Assembly: GCF_024294905.1 (NCBI RefSeq)
Contig: NZ_JANCOC010000001.1
Span: forward strand, 318,879 to 382,878
Reading direction: 5' to 3'
DNA: 64,000 bases
Origin: Rothia gullae
GTDB taxonomy: Bacteria; Actinomycetota; Actinomycetes; Actinomycetales; Micrococcaceae
The notes beneath the pieces are model-generated. The model had not been told where the DNA came from. It searched no databases and worked only from the letters and a program-made list of their open reading frames with translations. This document shows positions 50,225 to 59,123 of the stretch, piece by piece (the stretch's first letter is position 1; the number at the start of each line of letters is the position of its first letter). Made by a program: the position numbers and the translations under genes.

Positions 50225-51592
50225 TTATGCGCTGTGCAGCGGGGTGCCGTTCAGGACCATTGCAGCCTCACCCAGGGACTCGTTCTGAGTCGGGTGTGCG
50301 TGGATGAACTTAGCGACGTCCTCGGGGAATGCTTCCCAAGCAACCCACATCTGAGCCTCACCAATCTGCTCACCCATGCGCTTACCAATAGCGTGAACAC
50401 CAACGATGGGGCCGTCCTTCTGGCGGACAACCTTCACGATACCGGTAGCACCGAGGATAGCGGACTTGCCGTTACCAGCCAGGTTGTACTCAGCGGTCTC
50501 AACGTTCTCAGCGCCGAACTTCTCCTTAGCCTTGGGCTCGGAGTAGCCAACGGAAGCGATCTCCGGGTCACAGAAGGTGACCTTGGGGATGTTCACGTCT
50601 TCAACGATGGAGGGGTTCAGGCCAGCGATTTCCTCAGCAACGAAGATACCCTGCTGGTAACCGCGGTGAGCCAGCTGAACGCCGGGGACGATGTCGCCAA
50701 CAGCGTAGATGTTGCCAACGCCGGTGTGCAGGCGCTCGTTAGCCAGGACGAAGCCGCGGTCCATGGGGATACCCTGCTCCTCGTAGCCCATGTTTGCAGT
50801 GTTCGGGCCACGACCAACAGCAACCAGAACAATCTCTGCCTCGAAGACCTTGCCGTCAGCCAGGGTGACCTTAGCACCGTTAGCGTCCTGCTCAACCTTC
50901 TCGAAGAGGGTGCCGGTGTTGAACTTGATACCGCGCTTCTTGAACGCACGCTCCAGAACCTTGATGATTGCCGGGTCCTCGTTGGGAACCAGGTTCGGCA
51001 GGCCCTCGATGATGGTGACGTCAACGCCCATAGCGTTCCACATGGATGCGAACTCGCAACCAATCACGCCGCCACCGAGCACGATAGCGCTCTTGGGCAG
51101 GTAGTCCATCTCCAGTGCCTCAGTGGAAGTCAGAACGCGACCCTCAATGGGCAGACCGAAGGTCTTGGAGACCGAGCCGGATGCCAGGATAATGTTCTTA
51201 CCCTTGTACTCAACACCACCGACGGTGATGGTGTCCTGAGCGGTCAGCTTACCCTCGCCGGGGATAACCTCTACGCCCTTCATCTTCAGCAGGCCTGCAA
51301 GACCCTTGAACTTACCGGAGACGATGTTGTCCTTGTAATCGCGAACCTTGCCCATTTCGATGGACTGTAGCACAGCGTTAACGCCAACCTTGGACGCCTC
51401 GCGTGCCTCTTCTGCCAGCTCAGCAGCGTGCAGGTAGGCCTTAGTGGGGATACAGCCGGTGTGCAGGCAGGTGCCGCCGACCTTTTCCTTCTCGATCAGG
51501 CCGACGGTGAAACCTAGCTGGCGTGCGCGAATAGCTGCAGAGTAGCCAGCGGAGCCGCCGCCGAGGATGAGGATGTCGAATTCTTGAGCCAC
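50225..51592 (-). CDS. lpd: Dihydrolipoyl dehydrogenase (E3)
   Basis: 455 residues from the GTG at 51592, chosen because GGGAG lies seven bases upstream; an ATG six codons further up (51610) lacks such a site. FAD motif ILGGGSAGYSAAIRA; redox disulfide GGTCLHTGCIPTKA; C-terminal HAHPTQNESLGEA with catalytic His-Glu. Reoxidises the lipoyl arms of the E2 subunit encoded next to it. Confidence 0.95.
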   Translation of the reverse strand: MAQEFDILILGGGSAGYSAAIRARQLGFTVGLIEKEKVGGTCLHTGCIPTKAYLHAAELAEEAREASKVGVNAVLQSIEMGKVRDYKDNIVSGKFKGLAGLLKMKGVEVIPGEGKLTAQDTITVGGVEYKGKNIILASGSVSKTFGLPIEGRVLTSTEALEMDYLPKSAIVLGGGVIGCEFASMWNAMGVDVTIIEGLPNLVPNEDPAIIKVLERAFKKRGIKFNTGTLFEKVEQDANGAKVTLADGKVFEAEIVLVAVGRGPNTANMGYEEQGIPMDRGFVLANERLHTGVGNIYAVGDIVPGVQLAHRGYQQGIFVAEEIAGLNPSIVEDVNIPKVTFCDPEIASVGYSEPKAKEKFGAENVETAEYNLAGNGKSAILGATGIVKVVRQKDGPIVGVHAIGKRMGEQIGEAQMWVAWEAFPEDVAKFIHAHPTQNESLGEAAMVLNGTPLHSA

Positions 51593-51849
51593 GATATTGC
51601 TCCCTTGCATAGTTGTGGGGGCTAAAGACCCCTGCAATGAGTTCTTTACCAATTTATTGGTAGGTTCCCCAGCATGCGCGAAAGGCCCGCGAGCTCGAAA
51701 AATCGCGCGCCCCTCCGCGTACGCAGAAAAACACTTAATACAACAATACCCCCGTTGACGGTCGTTTAAGTTCACTCAGGGCGGTTTTAGCCGATTAATC
51801 GCCTAAACACCCCAAATTTTTCACCACGCAAGAAAAGCGGTGCGTCATA

Positions 51850-51884
51850 GAACAGTCAGATGACAGGGAACAGTCAGATGGCAG
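51850..51884. repeat. Tandem direct repeat, period 18
   Basis: GAACAGTCAGATG(A/G)CAG twice (51850..51866 and 51868..51884). Confidence 0.8.
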
Positions 51885-51929
51885 AACCACCACAGCGGTC
51901 GCACAGAACGTGTCCGAGAACAGACGCAG

Positions 51930-51967
51930 AGGAAGGCTCCCCGGTAGGAATACCGAGAAGCCCTCCT
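51930..51967 (-). terminator. Terminator-like hairpin after pepA
   Basis: AGGAAGGCTCCCCGGTA can pair with TACCGAGAAGCCCTCCT with a few mismatches and a four-base loop. It lies downstream of pepA on the minus strand. Confidence 0.6.
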
Positions 51968-51996
51968 CCGATCAGCTCTATGCTGTGCGGCTCGCA

Positions 51997-52024
51997 CCAG
52001 TTAGGATGCGCCAGTTAGGGTGCG
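51997..52024. repeat. Tandem 14-base repeat near the pepA stop
   Basis: CCAGTTAGGATGCG followed by CCAGTTAGGGTGCG, one mismatch, 16 bases before the pepA stop codon. Confidence 0.8.
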
Positions 52025-52040
52025 CGCCCAGCGAAGCAGA

Positions 52041-53537
52041 CTACTTAGCGTACGACTCGATGAAGTTCACCAGGGTAGCGGTACCGAAGCCGGTACCTTC
52101 CTTCGGGGTGAAGCCGTAGGGTGCCTCCTCGTTGAACGCGGGGCCCGCAATATCCAGGTGGGCCCAGGGGATGCCCTCGCCCACGAACTCCTTCAGGAAC
52201 AGGCCGGCGGTCAGCGCGCCACCGTAGCGGGAACCAATGTTCTTCAGATCAGCAACGGGGGACTCCAGGCTCTTACGCAGGTAGGACTCCAGCGGCATAG
52301 GCCAGTACGCCTCACCCGCAGCAGCACCGGCTGCAATCACTCGGTCACGAATCTTCTCGTCACCGAGCAGAGCCGCGGTGCGCAGACCCAGAGCAGCCAT
52401 AGCAGCACCAGTCAGGGTCGCGATATCCAGGATGACGTCCGGGTTCGACTCAGAAGCCAGAGCGATACCATCAGCCATGACCAGGCGGCCCTCAGCGTCA
52501 GTGTTCAGCACCTCAACGGTACGGCCATCACGCATGGTGATGACGTCCTCCGGGCGCAGAGCGTGACCGCCGGGCATGTTCTCAGCCAGGCACAGGTAAC
52601 CGGTCACAGCAACCGGCACATCCAGCTCTGCGGAAGCAACCACAGCGTTCAGCACGGATGCGGCACCCGCCATATCGCACTTCATGGTCATCATCGAAGC
52701 GGCAGGCTTCAGCGAGTTACCGCCGGTATCGAAGGTGATGCCCTTACCGACCAGAGCCACGTGAGCCTTCGGGTTCTCCGGGGTGTACTTCACAACGGCA
52801 AGAACCGGCTTGCGGGGCGAACCCTGACCAACACCGGAAATGCCGCCGAAGCCCTCCTCAGCCAGGCGGTCGTGGTGGAACAGCTCAATCTCAATGTTTG
52901 TGTAATCCTCAGCGACCTCAGCAGCGAACTCAGCGAAAGTCTCGGGGTACAGATGCGACGGAGGCAGGTTCACCAGGCGGCGAGCATCCTTAGCGGTCTC
53001 ACCCAGAACTAGGGCGTGTACCAGAGCCTCTTCAGCTTCTTCCTGCTCAATCGAAGAAACAATCAGAATGGACTCGATTTCTTCCTGGACCAAATCCATA
53101 GTCTTGAAACGCAGGCCCTCCTCAACGAAGTTACCCAGCACAGCGCCGTGAGCAATAGCCTCAATTTCCTCTACCGAAGAAACACCGAAATCGAAAGCAA
53201 TCTCCTCAGCAGAACCAACCAGCTGACGAGCCGCAGAACCAGCCGCGTAACGCAGAGCGTCCAGACGCTCCTGACCCCCAGCAGTATCAGAGCCCAGACC
53301 CGCCAGCGCCACAATGCCGGCACCGGTGTCCTCAAGACCGGGCAGACGCAGCAGCTGATCGGGGGCACCCGAGGCGCCCAGCGCCTCCAGCAGCTCGTTA
53401 ATACCCTCAACAGAGTCCTCAGACAGGGAGCTCGGCGCCAGGTACGCACCGTCCGAACCCTTCAAAACGCCCAGAACCAGAACGTCAGCTTCGAGCGCTT
53501 CAAGGTCGGTGCTGTGAATAGACAGAGACAGAGACAT
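52041..53537 (-). CDS. pepA: Leucyl aminopeptidase
   Basis: 498 residues. M17 family with two metal-binding sites: VGKGITFDTGGNSLKPAASM, then NTDAEGRLVMADG, the family signature. Removes N-terminal residues during protein turnover. N-terminal domain is less conserved. GGAGTAACG precedes the ATG. Neighbours lpd as in other Micrococcaceae. Confidence 0.95.
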   Translation of the reverse strand: MSLSLSIHSTDLEALEADVLVLGVLKGSDGAYLAPSSLSEDSVEGINELLEALGASGAPDQLLRLPGLEDTGAGIVALAGLGSDTAGGQERLDALRYAAGSAARQLVGSAEEIAFDFGVSSVEEIEAIAHGAVLGNFVEEGLRFKTMDLVQEEIESILIVSSIEQEEAEEALVHALVLGETAKDARRLVNLPPSHLYPETFAEFAAEVAEDYTNIEIELFHHDRLAEEGFGGISGVGQGSPRKPVLAVVKYTPENPKAHVALVGKGITFDTGGNSLKPAASMMTMKCDMAGAASVLNAVVASAELDVPVAVTGYLCLAENMPGGHALRPEDVITMRDGRTVEVLNTDAEGRLVMADGIALASESNPDVILDIATLTGAAMAALGLRTAALLGDEKIRDRVIAAGAAAGEAYWPMPLESYLRKSLESPVADLKNIGSRYGGALTAGLFLKEFVGEGIPWAHLDIAGPAFNEEAPYGFTPKEGTGFGTATLVNFIESYAK

Positions 53538-53969
53538 CGTTACTCCTTTGCGTATGTCTTCTCAAAATAGTCGGGGCACATCCTCGCGCCCGAAAAACTC
53601 AACTGTAGGCCCTCGAAGAGTGAGGATGAATACCGCCGCGCAAAGCCGCGCGGACTACTGCTTCTACTCTACACGGATATATAAGAGGTCGTGAGGTTCA
53701 GCCCTCACCCCGAACAGCTGGCAGAACAGAAAAGGCACAAGAAGCCGAGATACAGCGTCTTAAGAACGTCGACGAGACACCAAACAAGTTCACCTACTGC
53801 GAGAAAAGCCCGCACACTGTCGAGACAGGGCAGTAGTGGCATAGAATGAAAGACTACGGAAAGCGTCAGATAACAGAAGACGCCCCTTCGCCCCAACACC
53901 TCGGGTACCGGCAGAAAACGCTAAGCCCACCTGAACGCGGCGCGAACCAGACAGAAGTGAGGAGGCGTA
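53538..53969. other. Promoter region between pepA and PAC2 gene
   Basis: 432 bases without a convincing gene. A/T-rich patches near 53570 and 53670, probably promoters on both sides. No repeat or RNA gene seen. Confidence 0.4.
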
Positions 53970-54875
53970 ATGCTCAACCCCGAAGATCTCTACTTAGCGA
54001 ACACCAAAATATTGGACGACCCCAGGATGCACGGGCTAACCCTCGTCATTGCTCTCTCCAGCCCGCAAGATGCAGGCTCCACCGCAGGTCAGCTCGGTCA
54101 GGTGCTGCTCAGTGAACTCAAAAACATTGAAATCGTCGAGTTCGACAGTGATCAGTTGCACGACTACCGTGCCCGCCGCCCCTACATCCGCTACGAAAAA
54201 GACCACTTCGAAAAGCCGCAATACCCGCAGCTGAAGCTCTACGCCGTAGAAGACAGCCTCGACAAACCGTTCCTGCTACTCACCGGTGCCGAACCGGACC
54301 TGCAGTGGCAGCGCTTCGAAAAGGCGGTGCTGACCATCGCCCAGCGGGTCAAGCCCTCCTTGGTTGTGCTGGTCTCCGCATTCCCCATGCCGGTGCCGCA
54401 CACCCGCCCCTTCCCGATTACCGCGCACGGCTCCCGCAAAGACCTGATTCGCGGCATCTCCCCGTGGAAGCCCAGCGCGGACGTGCACGCGACCGTCACC
54501 AACCTGCTGGAAGTGCTCTTCACCGAAAACGGAATCGACACCGTAGGCTTCGGCGTGAACATTCCCCAGTACATTTCGGAGGCGGACCTGCCGCAGGGCA
54601 CCCTCACCGCTCTCGAACACGTGGGCATGGCGGCGCGCCTCTCCCTACCCACCGAGAACCTGCGCGAAGCCGCACGCCACGTGCACAGCCAGATCAACGA
54701 CCAGGTCAAGCAGAACCCCGAAATTGGTCGCATGATCACGACTATGGAAGAGAACTACGACGAGAACTTCCGCACCTCCGACATTGCGGTTCCCCTCTCG
54801 CGACGCGACGCGCACAACGTGCCCAGCCGCGACGAGATTGGTGCGCTCTTCGAGCGGTTCCTCGACGAACAATAG
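53970..54875 (+). CDS. PAC2-family protein (proteasome-assembly chaperone-like)
   Basis: 301 residues. Belongs to the actinobacterial PAC2 group: early LVIALSSPQDAGSTAGQLGQ, a middle LTGAEPDLQWQRF, and VSAFPMPVPHTRPFPITAHG. Long helical C-terminus (NEIGRMITTMEENY type). Precise role unknown. A GAGGAGGCGTA box precedes the ATG. Confidence 0.85.
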   Translation: MLNPEDLYLANTKILDDPRMHGLTLVIALSSPQDAGSTAGQLGQVLLSELKNIEIVEFDSDQLHDYRARRPYIRYEKDHFEKPQYPQLKLYAVEDSLDKPFLLLTGAEPDLQWQRFEKAVLTIAQRVKPSLVVLVSAFPMPVPHTRPFPITAHGSRKDLIRGISPWKPSADVHATVTNLLEVLFTENGIDTVGFGVNIPQYISEADLPQGTLTALEHVGMAARLSLPTENLREAARHVHSQINDQVKQNPEIGRMITTMEENYDENFRTSDIAVPLSRRDAHNVPSRDEIGALFERFLDEQ

Positions 54876-54896
54876 GTGTGCGCAGTAGGGGATACC

Positions 54897-54938
54897 GCCT
54901 GACAGATAGTGCCTGACAGATATTGCGTGACAAATTAT
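54897..54938. repeat. Three tandem 14-base copies after the PAC2 gene
   Basis: GCCTGACAGATAGT, GCCTGACAGATATT and a diverged GCGTGACAAATTAT in direct succession, starting about 20 bases after the stop. Confidence 0.75.
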
Positions 54939-54990
54939 GACGCGGCACCCCGCGCCGCTGTGGACAAACCCCGGTAAACAAACGAACAAT

Positions 54991-55049
54991 ACGAATAAAT
55001 CTGTGGAACCTTCGGACACATGAACCGAAGTATCCACAGATTTATTCGT
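54991..55049. repeat. 17-base perfect inverted repeat with DnaA-box-like cores
   Basis: ACGAATAAATCTGTGGA and its exact complement are separated by 25 bases, with an inner TTCGG/CCGAA pair. The right arm holds TATCCACAG, close to a DnaA box; the left arm holds the inverted form. Another DnaA-box-like word, TGTGGACAA, lies at about 54960. The following DUF4192 gene starts at 55089. Confidence 0.8.
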
Positions 55050-55088
55050 TTAACCCCACACTCTCGCAAACCATGCCACCGTGAAGAC

Positions 55089-56978
55089 ATGAACGCAAAC
55101 AACATCTCCAACGGCAACACCCCCAACATCGACCACCTCCGCAGCAACCACAACCACGGCGGCTACAGTAACGGCACGCCCCCGCCCATCCGCAACGAAT
55201 ACGACGTGCTCAGCTGCGCCCTCCACCAGCACGGCTACTGGCCCGACCACTCACTCATCATCCTCACCGCAACCGACAACACCCTCGGCCCCAGCCTGCG
55301 CGTCAACCTACCCGACGAACCCAGCACCCACACTGAACGCGCCGACTTCCTCCACGAAACCTTCACCAAACTCCCAACCCACCACAACGGTGAAATCCTC
55401 ACCCGCTTCTACGCCATCATCATCGACGGCGACAACACCGTACGCCAACGCCAACTCCACCCCAACACCGCACAACTGGCCGCCATCGAAGAAATCCAAC
55501 AGGACGTCGACACCCAAATCCCCATCAACGCATGGCTCCACCTGCTCCACGACCCGCGCATCGTCAGCGAACTACGCTGCGAAGACGTCATCTACGCAGG
55601 CGGCGTCAGCATCTGGGCACTCAACCCCGAACAGCAGACGCTCACCCTCCTCGCACCCATCGAAGAACTCCTCCACAGCGGCTACTACACCTGGCTCACC
55701 CGCCACGGCAACACCATCGCCGATACCGCTCAACATAACTACGCCCACAGCCCCTGGGACACCGATCCCACAACCAACCCCGAAACCCGCCACGACTGGG
55801 AAAACGCCGTAGAACTCTGGGCTCACACCCACACCACCCGCCACAACGAAGCCCACCAAGGCATCCGCACCATCTACCGCCAAGCCCAAATCGACCTCTG
55901 CTACTGGGACGCAGCCATCAACGCCGCTGCGCACCTGCTCACCACCCACCCGGTCGATAACGCCGACACTGCCCCTGACTGCCCCACCATCGGCGATGCA
56001 CTCCGCGAACTCATCCCCGCCGAAGTCGCCGGGCACCTACGCGCTTCCATCGCACCGGTAACCCTCAACCCCATCACCGCCGAAATGCTCACCTACCTGG
56101 CCGGCTACGGGCTCAACCACGCCCAAAACGCGCTCGCCCACCTGCACTACTCCGCCCAATACACCTACCACGCCTTCGGCGGCGAATACCCCAGCACCAG
56201 CCCCAACTTCGTGCCGCTCGAACCACCCCACTACGGCACCCGCATCACCCGCAAAACCTACATACCCGCAAGCTTCACCCACGCACTCAGCGCCACACAA
56301 GGCACCGAACAGACACACGTACGCGCCGTGCCCGAAAAATGCGTGCAATGGCAAGACTGGATCCGCCGCACCCACCGCACCATTCAGCAGAGCCACACCA
56401 TTCAACAGAACCGCAACAACCAACGCGCCAACCTCAACGGCTGGGCACTCGAAAACCTCACCCCCGCCGACCACGCCAGCGCAGCCGAACTCAACACCAT
56501 CAGCCGTGACGTACTCCCACGCCTCGACGAACATCCCAACGACCACAACGCCCAAAACAAACTCGAAAACCTCAAACAGCGAATCGACGAAAGCTGTACC
56601 ACCAGCGAATACCTCACCAAACATCACGCCACCTACACCCATTACCTCAACGCCCTCAAAGGAAAACTAGACAGCCCCCACTGGGCACGCCTCAACGCAC
56701 TCGAACTGCTCACCAGCCTGCTCACACCCCACTGCACCGACGGAGAATACGCCGCACTGCGCAACACTCAAGCCTGGACCAACTGGTACAAGGGCTACAG
56801 CACCTACGCCCGCCTACTCCGGCAAGAAGCCCACCGCCACACATCCGGAAAGGACCTCAACATCCTCGACGTACACCTCAACGCCGGCAACCTACCCTCC
56901 TGGATCAAACACACCATCTGCGGCGAACCCGGAACACACCGCCACCCCATCAGCACCCTCAAACCCCGAAAACCCTAA
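55089..56978 (+). CDS. DUF4192 protein
   Basis: 629 residues from the ATG at 55089; an upstream ATG at 55020 would place coding in the inverted repeat. Starts NANNISNGNTPNIDHLRSNH. N-terminal PPIRNEYDVLSCALHQHGYW, then a family core (DHSLIILTATDNTLGPSLRV). Very His/Asn/Thr-rich with C-ending codons. Function unknown. Conserved upstream of sigA in Micrococcaceae. Confidence 0.82.
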   Translation: MNANNISNGNTPNIDHLRSNHNHGGYSNGTPPPIRNEYDVLSCALHQHGYWPDHSLIILTATDNTLGPSLRVNLPDEPSTHTERADFLHETFTKLPTHHNGEILTRFYAIIIDGDNTVRQRQLHPNTAQLAAIEEIQQDVDTQIPINAWLHLLHDPRIVSELRCEDVIYAGGVSIWALNPEQQTLTLLAPIEELLHSGYYTWLTRHGNTIADTAQHNYAHSPWDTDPTTNPETRHDWENAVELWAHTHTTRHNEAHQGIRTIYRQAQIDLCYWDAAINAAAHLLTTHPVDNADTAPDCPTIGDALRELIPAEVAGHLRASIAPVTLNPITAEMLTYLAGYGLNHAQNALAHLHYSAQYTYHAFGGEYPSTSPNFVPLEPPHYGTRITRKTYIPASFTHALSATQGTEQTHVRAVPEKCVQWQDWIRRTHRTIQQSHTIQQNRNNQRANLNGWALENLTPADHASAAELNTISRDVLPRLDEHPNDHNAQNKLENLKQRIDESCTTSEYLTKHHATYTHYLNALKGKLDSPHWARLNALELLTSLLTPHCTDGEYAALRNTQAWTNWYKGYSTYARLLRQEAHRHTSGKDLNILDVHLNAGNLPSWIKHTICGEPGTHRHPISTLKPRKP

Positions 56979-57020
56979 AACCGGCACCTAAAAGCGGCGC
57001 CTAAAGCGAGGTATAAACAG

Positions 57021-57052
57021 GGGAGGGGCGCCCCACCGGGTACGCCCCTCCC
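57021..57052 (+). terminator. Hairpin after DUF4192
   Basis: GGGAGGGGCG with CGCCCCTCCC, 12-base loop. No clear U-run. Confidence 0.65.
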
Positions 57053-57332
57053 ACCCACAACCACACACAGCCGCACCCAGCCAAAAACCAGGCCCCAAGC
57101 CGCCCAAACAGCGCGTCAAGTTGAAAGCAACCAAAAATCTGCAATACTTGTATATTGACCCCGTACAGTCAATGCGCTACAACGCGCCCTCAAACCGCTC
57201 CACACAACGAGCAACGGAACCCTGCAAACCGCCCAACGCACGCGGAATAAAACCCGCCACCACAGCGTTAAATCGGAAAAATGCAGCAAACACCCCGACC
57301 GAGGACGCCAGCACAGACTTGACAGGGTCTTA

Positions 57333-57354
57333 GGTGTTTTGCAAACAAAACACC
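57333..57354. promoter_or_regulatory. Perfect inverted repeat in the sigA leader
   Basis: GGTGTTTTG, four bases, CAAAACACC, about 25 bases before the GTG start. It overlaps the candidate promoter spacer and could be an operator or a leader hairpin. Confidence 0.45.
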
Positions 57355-57379
57355 CCACCACAAGCCAGAAAGGGTTCTA

Positions 57380-58738
57380 GTGGCACCTGCAACCAGCAAG
57401 AAGACCGCGACCGGCGACGTAACCGAAGAAACCGTCGCAAAAACCACCACCAAGACCACCCGCACCAAGAAGGCAACCACCAAAGCCGCAGCGGCAACCG
57501 AAGACACCACCGGCGCAACCGCCGAAACCACTGCCGAAACCGAGGCAGACAAGCCCAAGCGCACCCCCAAAACCACCACCAAAACCGCTACCAAGCGCAA
57601 GACCGGTGCCCGCCGCAAAAAGAGCGACGATGACGAATTTGACCTCGTCCTCGACGAAGAACTCGAAACCACCGACAGCGAAGACGAAACCGACGAAGAA
57701 GACGAAGAAACCGTAGCCAAAAAAGAAGAAAAGAAGGCCGCGGAAGAAGTAGCAGCCAAAGGCTCCGGCTTCGTCCTCACCGCAAACGACGACGACGACG
57801 CACCCGCACAGCGCGTCGTCACCACCGGCGCAACCGCCGACCCCGTCAAAGACTACCTCAAGCAGATCGGCAAAGTCTCCCTGCTCAACGCACAGCAGGA
57901 AGTCGACCTCGCCATACGCATCGAAGCAGGCCTCTACGCCGAACACAAGCTCGCCGAAAACCCCGACATGGACAAAGACCTCAAAAAAGCCCTGAGCTGG
58001 GTCATCCACGACGGCAAGCGAGCCAAAAACCACCTGCTCGAAGCCAACCTGCGACTCGTCGTCTCCCTCGCCAAGCGCTACACCGGCCGCGGCATGCTCT
58101 TCCTCGACCTCATCCAGGAAGGCAACCTCGGCCTCATTCGCGCCGTCGAAAAGTTCGACTACTCCAAGGGCTTCAAGTTCTCCACCTACGCAACCTGGTG
58201 GATCCGCCAGGCCATCACCCGCGCAATGGCAGACCAGGCCCGCACCATCCGCATCCCCGTACACATGGTAGAAGTCATCAACAAGCTCGCCCGCGTGCAG
58301 CGCCAGATGCTCCAGGACCTCGGCCGCGAACCCACCCCCGAAGAACTCGGCAAGGAACTCGACATGACCCCCGAAAAGGTCATCGAAGTCCAGAAATACG
58401 GCCGCGAACCCATCTCCCTGCACACCCCCCTCGGTGAAGACGGCGACTCTGAATTCGGCGACCTCATCGAAGACTCCGAAGCAGTCGTCCCCGCAGACGC
58501 AGTGTCCTTCACCCTTCTTCAGGAACAGCTCCACTCCGTGCTCGACACCCTCTCCGAGCGTGAAGCCGGCGTGGTCGCAATGCGCTTCGGCATGACCGAT
58601 GGCCAGCCCAAGACCCTCGACGAAATCGGCAAGGTCTACGGCGTGACCCGCGAACGAATCCGCCAGATCGAGTCCAAGACCATGTCTAAGCTCCGTCACC
58701 CGTCGCGTTCGCAGGTACTGCGTGACTACCTGGACTAA
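57380..58738 (+). CDS. sigA: Principal sigma factor (RpoD/SigA)
   Basis: 452 residues from a GTG with AGAAAGGG upstream. The first 130 residues are K/T/A/E/D-rich and low in order, as in actinobacterial principal sigmas. Region 1.2 to 2.4: [20 protein letters not shown], then [20 protein letters not shown] and [20 protein letters not shown]. Region 3 ([20 protein letters not shown]) and region 4 HTH ([20 protein letters not shown]) are complete. This is the housekeeping sigma factor, not an ECF type. Confidence 0.95.
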   Translation: MAPATSKKTATGDVTEETVAKTTTKTTRTKKATTKAAAATEDTTGATAETTAETEADKPKRTPKTTTKTATKRKTGARRKKSDDDEFDLVLDEELETTDSEDETDEEDEETVAKKEEKKAAEEVAAKGSGFVLTANDDDDAPAQRVVTTGATADPVKDYLKQIGKVSLLNAQQEVDLAIRIEAGLYAEHKLAENPDMDKDLKKALSWVIHDGKRAKNHLLEANLRLVVSLAKRYTGRGMLFLDLIQEGNLGLIRAVEKFDYSKGFKFSTYATWWIRQAITRAMADQARTIRIPVHMVEVINKLARVQRQMLQDLGREPTPEELGKELDMTPEKVIEVQKYGREPISLHTPLGEDGDSEFGDLIEDSEAVVPADAVSFTLLQEQLHSVLDTLSEREAGVVAMRFGMTDGQPKTLDEIGKVYGVTRERIRQIESKTMSKLRHPSRSQVLRDYLD

Positions 58739-58797
58739 AAGTTCATAGAGTGTCTGTAACAAGCAGATAGCTCTGTTCTTTACAGATCTGGATACAG

Positions 58798-58829
58798 AAA
58801 AGGCTCTCCGAGATACCGGAGAGCCTTTT
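58798..58829 (+). terminator. sigA terminator
   Basis: AAAAGGCTCTCCG with CGGAGAGCCTTTT, six-base loop, U-run present. Confidence 0.92.
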
Positions 58830-58895
58830 CTATGCCTATATAGGTCGCGAAGAGTATTCGCACAGGTAGAGTTCATTAGACGGCTTGCGGACGAT

Positions 58896-58960
58896 GCTCG
58901 CGGGGGAGTGCCCCCTCTTCAGCGCCTGGGGGCGCTTCGAGGACGGAGCCCCCGCTACGC
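58896..58960. repeat. Interspersed structured repeat, copy 1
   Basis: Begins GCTCGCGGGGGAGTGCCCCC and ends GGAGCCCCCGCTACGC. Outer pairing GCGGGGG with CCCCCGC and an inner AGCGCC/GGCGCT hairpin give a folded 65-base unit. Copies 2 to 4 lie at 59029, 60336 and 60483. Flanking sequence (CGGACGA before, CGCTATGCCGT after) is shared with copy 2. Confidence 0.85.
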
Positions 58961-59028
58961 ATGTCCGCTATGCCGTCAACGTTCAGTTCCACAGAGGCTG
59001 AGTATGTCAGGTTGGCTCTGCGGACGAC

Positions 59029-59093
59029 ACTTGGGGGGGGGAGTGCCCCCTCTGCGGCGCTGAGCGCCTTGAGAACGGAGCCCCCGCTTCGCA
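59029..59093. repeat. Interspersed structured repeat, copy 2
   Basis: Same unit as copy 1 with changes (G-run expanded, TGCGGCGCTGAGCGCCTT in place of the inner hairpin). About 130 bases from copy 1, including flanks that are related, so the two form a tandem duplication of a longer block. Confidence 0.85.
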
Positions 59094-59123
59094 TCGCCGC
59101 TATGCCGTTAAGGTTCAGCGCCG

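Larger units (their letters stand above)
51593..52040. other. lpd upstream region and pepA terminator
   Basis: 448 bases without a convincing gene. It contains the promoter region of lpd, two tandem 18-base-period copies of GAACAGTCAGATGACAG (51850..51866, 51868..51884), a hairpin and another tandem repeat (51997..52024). Confidence 0.5.
56979..57379. other. Upstream region of sigA
   Basis: 401 bases. Starts with a hairpin after DUF4192 (57021..57052). Later, TTGACA occurs at 57319 with only a weak -10 (CAAACA) 17 bases on, and a hairpin at 57333..57354 (GGTGTTTTG with CAAAACACC) that could act in the leader. No gene seen. Confidence 0.5.

Noticed and set aside
51910..52119. Small frame upstream of and overlapping pepA end
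   Set aside because: It includes the terminator hairpin and a tandem repeat and is antisense to pepA.
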